Source of the DNA: Platycnemis pennipes
Taxonomy: Eukaryota; Arthropoda; Insecta; Odonata; Platycnemididae
Assembly (NCBI GenBank): GCA_933228895.1
Contig: OW121847.1
Span: forward strand, 128,320,350-128,384,349
Direction of reading: 5' to 3'
DNA: 64,000 nucleotides
Below, one piece after another: positions 58,965 to 64,000 of this stretch (its first letter is position 1; the number at the start of each line of letters is the position of its first letter). The position numbers and the translations under genes were made by a program. The notes beneath the pieces are model-generated. The model was given only the letters and a program-made list of their open reading frames with translations. It was not told where the DNA came from and did no database searches.

Positions 58965-61280
58965 TTAACACGTTCAACGCTGACGGACGACGATCGTCGT
59001 CCGCCGGGTGCTATCCGCTGACTGCGGACGACGATCGTCGTCCAAGCTCGTAATCCGTTCTCAAGGCCGTCGAAGGAAGACGCCACCTCGTAGCTCTTCC
59101 TTTTTCGTTGTCAGTCATTCGATAGCCCTCGGAGCGTGTACAGTTGCCGCAGCCGGAGTTACACACACCCAGAAGCGCTGTTACAACAATTTATTTTTTA
59201 CAAGGTAAGTTATGTTTTTTGGGAGTGTATTTGCTCTATATTTTCAGTTTTTGTGAGTTTTTTTCCCATTAATTTTATCAAAATCAATATTCGTTTCTAT
59301 CTCAAATACTTCGTATATACCCACATAATTTTTTTCAATTGCTTGAATCACACTCCCCCTCCCCTCCCCCCCTCCACCGCACCCCGAATTTCATTGAATA
59401 CTATAGTATCTGGTTGATTTTTTTCAAAATGTATTCTTATTTTAATATACTTTATTAAACATCCTCTCAAATGTATGTCACGCTAATTGATTTATTAAAG
59501 TGATATAAAAATTAGTTTACGAGTACATGAATCGTCATTTTTTTATTTTTTCCATTATCAAGCCTCATTTTTACAGATGCACTGTTGATATTTTTGATGT
59601 ATTTTCGTTAGTTACTTATGAATTTAGCTTCAATGAAGCTTTCATATATATTTATTCCCGATTTTATAATTTGCTTTTGCATCGAAAATTAAGCAATCCT
59701 AGACTATTTGCAAACATGCAGAATATACTTTGCTAAGAATTCCCAATTGATCAAATATCGTTTTTTCTCTAGTTTTTCACATAGTTCCTCTAAAAAACAT
59801 GATATTTACCATTGGTCGCGATATAAATCTAATTGATTTTAACATTCATTTAGCAAATAGATTGTTGTTTTTGTGGATTTTAATTTTCTAATATTATTTA
59901 TCTCTCATTTAGGGACCAGAGAAAGATATCTCAGAAATGTCAAATCTTGGGTTACGTTCTTCTCTACTGGAAGTAGGTAAGCAATTTTACGGATTTTCTT
60001 AGGGTTTCAATATTTTCCTCTGGTATGCACATAAATATGCCGTACTGCCGAGACGAAATTCACATTTTTAAACATTTTTCTTTCAGAATAATTTTACTCA
60101 ACGAGGTGGCTAAAGCAGAAAAGTATGGAAAGGGAAGGCTCACTGAACCATCAAGATTACGATTTCTTATTTACACGTGGTCTTCCGATTCTGATGCAGA
60201 CGGGCCGGACATGTCAACAATGCTGTATGGAAATTAATAAAAGGACACCAGGACACTGTACAGTCTCTTTTCATGGATAATTACTACAAAAGTGTTGACT
60301 TGGCACACCACTTGCTTGAGCGAAGGACCTATTTTACCACAATTCTTAGAGCTACCCGGAAGGGGAATCTACCTCACCTCATAGCGAAAAACTGAAGCGG
60401 GGGGAGATAGTGGACGTATTCAGCACTGATATAGTCTGCGTTATGAAGTGGAAGGATAATCGGGAGGTTGTGATTATCAGCTCCGAATTCCGGGATAACT
60501 TCATCTATGCCCGTCGTCGGCGAGGGGTTGGCATCACTTCCAAACCGGAGGACACTGCTCGATACAATGAGTCAATGAGTGGCATTGATCACTTTGATCA
60601 AATGATGCCATATCACCCCATTGAGCATAAGACTCTAAAATGGTATAAGAAGCTGGCTATCCACATACTTCACCTCGTTTTGGTTAATAGTTATTTCCTC
60701 TACCGTAAAACCCAGCCCAAAACATCACTCTACGACTTACGCCTCTCCATTATTAGAACCCTCCTCGGTCATTTCTACTCAGAAACAATTCCTCATTCCT
60801 CCTCCAGCCTGCCCTTTGAAAATATTTCGTAAAGATTATTGCGAAGGATTCGGCGGTCTGTAAACTGGAAGCTGCAAGATCGTGAATTTCAGAAGGAATT
60901 GATGAAGGCCGTGAACTACATGAACATTTATAAGAATGGTTTTTAAAAATTTTGTAAACAAAAATATAAGTAACCATATGCAATAAGGAAGTCCGCACAT
61001 ATTTCGTCGCAAGTAACAAGAATCAATGGAAGAAACTTCGAAACGAACTATTGCGGAGGGTATGCAACCACTCACAACAACCGAGTTGTGCTATCGGGTG
61101 GCGGCGGACGATGGTCGTCGTCCAAAATAAAAATTCATTTTTTACACGTAATTTTTATTTTACGGTATTTTTGTTGCTTGACTTATTATTCAGAGTGGTA
61201 ATACATTACGAAACTTAAAAAAAAAAAAATTCCGCCACCCGCAAAACCGTAAAAAAATAGTGCCACGTTAAACGTGTTAA
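58965..61280 (+). mobile_element. Decayed piggyBac-like transposon with palindromic subterminal repeats
   Basis: TTAA at both ends (58965-58968 and 61277-61280) followed by inverted termini CACGTT(C/T)AACG. Just inside the left end are two perfect 18-bp palindromes (58985-59002 and 59026-59043), and inside the right end one imperfect copy (61106-61123). The transposase relic is in the right half on the plus strand. Length is 2.3 kb. Confidence 0.85.
60100..60832 (+). pseudogene. piggyBac-like transposase relic (C-terminal half)
   Basis: Recognisable blocks: KAEKYGKGRLTEPSRLRF; DNYYKSVDLAHHLLERRTYF near 60275-60335; then, after a TGA and a shift near 60392, VMKWKDNREVVIISS, YNESMSGIDHFDQMMPYH, and KWYKKLAIHILHLVLVNSYF. 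This is the order in piggyBac transposases (DDE domain, then the conserved Asn/Asp-Gly-x-Asp region and the membrane-like helix). The N-terminal part is absent or unreadable, and no Cys-rich C-terminal finger is visible. Confidence 0.8.
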
Positions 61281-63428
61281 AAACTCAAATAATGGTTTGT
61301 AAATTCTGATAAAAATTTATAATTTAATATATTCTCCGGAAAGCTATACAAAAGACTTATTTTTTAAATACTTGCAAATACAACAAATTAGTAATAAATT
61401 TCTGCTTATGTTCCATTAATTATATTTTTCCATTCATACAGTTCTTTGATTTGATAATAATACTCACCATTATCTTTTACATAATAAATTGAACACTAGT
61501 TAAACAAGTAACAGTTTCTTCTCCTCCTTAGGCACCTCTGATTTATTAAATATAGTACATACTTTAAAATTCAACATTAAATTGGTTTCAGATATGACAT
61601 GAAGTTGTTCTTCAAACTTAAGTTTTTGTACGTTTGCTATTCTACAAAGCAAAATTTATATTTCACCTGCTCTTTGAATTTATTTTAATGTTTTCTTAAG
61701 ATTATAGTCTTTTGGCAATGGACCTCAAGAGTACCAGTTATAACCAAATAATAAGCTGTTAATAAGTCACTGCAGAAAAAAATGTAGCCCTCTTCCAATC
61801 TTTTTCTTATGCTATGACCCTGAGTGTAATTACGAATTCAAATATAAATGGTAAATATTTAGGTTTAATATCACAAAGACCTAGCCACCACCACATTTAT
61901 CCACATGCCACAGCTACATGTCTGCAGCTTTAAAAGTCATGATGTTATCACCTTAAAAAGACATTCAAACAGTGCACTAATATTTGGAGATAAAAATATT
62001 CAGCAAACCACCTGTATAAATGACATTTTCCAGGAATTATCATAACCATTTCTAGTTTTATTTTCTCACTTTCATGATGGCTCAGGTCATATTTTAGGAC
62101 TGAATTAAGAGGAATGTTGGGTCCTAAATAAATGAAGTTATGGATTACGAAAAGTAATGCATGAAGAAGTCCAAAGGTGCACCCAAAATTTTTATAAAAG
62201 TGGATAATAGCAGTAGCAAGAAAAACAGGGAAACATGCACCTCCTCATTGCATGCCTTTCACCAGAGACATTGATATGAAGAAACAAAGAAGACAAATCA
62301 TGGGAATACTGAAAAGTCATTTTACCAATAAGTAAGTAGGGTAAATATTAGAGAAAAACTGCCAATCTTATTGAATGAGTTTCATCTTACATGCCATGAT
62401 CCTTCAAGTACATAATACCACAGTAATTTTAAGATTTCAAGTACCTACTGGGGGTGTAATACACAATCCTTCTTGGGAATGAGGAACTAACTCTTGGACT
62501 TTGGTGTTCTTTCTACTCTGAGAAGCCAAAAATGAATCAAAGTTTCTTGGGCCCCAAATTAAATGCTATCATTCAGACAAGATATATTCAATATCTTAAT
62601 CAAGAATATTTTTACACAAATGAAAATTTTTAGATAGTGCATGTTTAACTTCTTGAGAGTTTTCAGTGTATTTGTATGCCTTAGAAAGTTGTTACTCCAG
62701 TTATTCTAGGTAAATCATAATATCACGGCCAATCAAGTATCTGAGCACAGTAATAACACCATTATTCACATGACAACCATTCTGAAAATTGATGCTCCAA
62801 AGGAATGGTGAAATGATGCTCACCATGATGTAATAATATCCAAAAGCAGCATTTTTATTGCAGCAAGTGATGGATGAATCCATTATCTAGTTAAGAAGAC
62901 ACTACTTTCATTGACAGATAATGTGTGGGAACTGAGAAATTCCACCACATAAGTACAGTTATTAAAATGGGAAAGAGCCAATGAAGAAATATTGGTTTCT
63001 CAAAGTAGGCCAGGATATAGTCACTCTATAGAAATAATCCTCTTCTCCACCAAGCACTAACTGATGCTGGCAGAGATACTTAAAAAGCACCAATTCCAAT
63101 ATTCAGATACATCATATATATGCATTATAATGTTCATATTATAAGTCAAAACTTCTTGGGGAATAGCAAAATCAAGAAGTATATAAATAGGGTTTCATTG
63201 TTTGGTAGCGAAGCCTAGTGAATGCTCAAGCTATGCACCTAAGCCTAGCATTCCGCATGAAAAGAAATTGAAATGTTGATAACATCATAGTCACTATGGA
63301 TTAACAAGCAAGTACAAGCCAGCACAATAACTAAAGGATAGGAATGAACCAGAGATGCAAAATCCACATGACAGAAAGAGATATATACAATAGGAGCTGA
63401 GAGAGAAATTTGTTTGATGGGAGGTCAC
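61281..63428. other. Presumed intron of the minus-strand gene
   Basis: AT-rich. A minus-strand frame at 62821-62886 has an acceptor-like and a GTGAGC donor-like border, but is too short and unsupported to call. Confidence 0.35.
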
Positions 63429-63697
63429 CTGTGGGCACTCAAGGGGAAGCAGGGGAACAGCGACAATATTCTTCTCATTCTTCACCTTATGATTGGAGCT
63501 GGAACCAACATCTAATTGCTCATCGTGTGCAGTAGAGAGGGCGAGAACAGTGTTGCCAGCCAGATTAGGAGCACTTGCGCTGGGCTCAAAGGTAATACGT
63601 GAGAGAAGGGATGAGAGTCGGTTGGGAGCAACAGAAGGTGGTGAGGAAGCTGGAATAGGTGGAGAAGAATGAAGGAAACCAAGGGATTGAGCCAGGT
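63429..63697 (-). CDS. Internal exon of an unidentified minus-strand gene (proline/serine-rich)
   Basis: Acceptor TTTGTTACAG and donor CCACAG|GTGACC enclose 269 bases with one open frame, entry phase 1 and exit phase 0. The 89 codons are Pro- and Ser-rich at first (SSPPIPASSPPSVAPNRLSS), then LLSRITFEPSASAPNLAG and an acidic/basic stretch; this looks like a disordered region of a larger protein. The gene would start beyond the right edge and run toward 55.6 kb. No family recognised. Confidence 0.55.
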
Positions 63698-64000
63698 CTG
63701 TAACAAACCACAAGGTGAGAAAAAAGAAGAGAGTAAGGCTGAGGGAGAAGAGTGGCCACAAGTTGAACACAGAAAGTGATCCGTTTAAAACAGAAGCTCA
63801 AGACTAAAAAATGATACACAAATCAGTTAAATAATTCAATTAAATTTATTTATAATTAATGTGTAATAAGTAGCTTATACTATTAAAACATACACTATTT
63901 ATTAAAATCCTTATTTTCAAAAGTATAAAACCAAATAAATATGGTGTATTAGTTTCCATAAACGCTGAAGTTTAATATGTGAAATGCCATAAATAAAAAA

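Noticed and set aside
62821..62886. Possible small minus-strand exon
   Set aside because: The borders are acceptable but the 20-codon peptide has no support and phase cannot be checked.

Overview
The window looks like nuclear DNA of an arthropod, most likely an insect: it is AT-rich, has long spliced introns with GT/AG borders, and is crowded with decayed transposons of eukaryotic superfamilies (hAT, piggyBac, Tigger/pogo, non-LTR retrotransposons, tRNA-derived SINEs, MITEs). The species cannot be named from the sequence alone.

The backbone is one complete plus-strand gene, positions 9020-45759, for a single-domain angiotensin-converting-enzyme-like zinc peptidase (peptidase family M2, related to insect Ance). 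Thirteen coding exons join in phase to give 666 residues: a signal peptide, the M2 domain with HEMGH and the downstream glutamate zinc ligand, conserved cysteine pairs, and a hydrophobic C-terminus that ends the protein and resembles a GPI-anchor signal. The histidine-alanine pair of the ACE substrate site is replaced by glutamine-proline.

Most introns of about 750 bases or more carry a recognisable mobile element. Intron 1 holds a hAT-type element with a perfect 8-bp target duplication. Intron 3 holds a foldback MITE. Intron 7 holds a tRNA-like palindrome, SINEs and a possible antisense small gene. Intron 9 holds a decayed hAT transposon with a MITE inside it. Intron 10 holds a TTGGGCCAAC minisatellite and a perfect 34-bp palindrome. 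Intron 11 holds a decayed piggyBac-like element, and intron 12 a decayed Tigger/pogo element.

Upstream (1-9000) is intergenic with a LINE reverse-transcriptase relic at 3190-3710. Downstream (45.8-64 kb) holds isolated plus-strand exons (47465-47554, 53801-54013), a LINE 3' end on the minus strand, a TTAA MITE, a second piggyBac-like element (58965-61280) with repeated 18-bp perfect palindromes, and two well-bordered exons of an unidentified minus-strand gene (55643-55950, 63429-63697). No rRNA gene, functional tRNA gene, CRISPR array or prokaryotic feature was seen.
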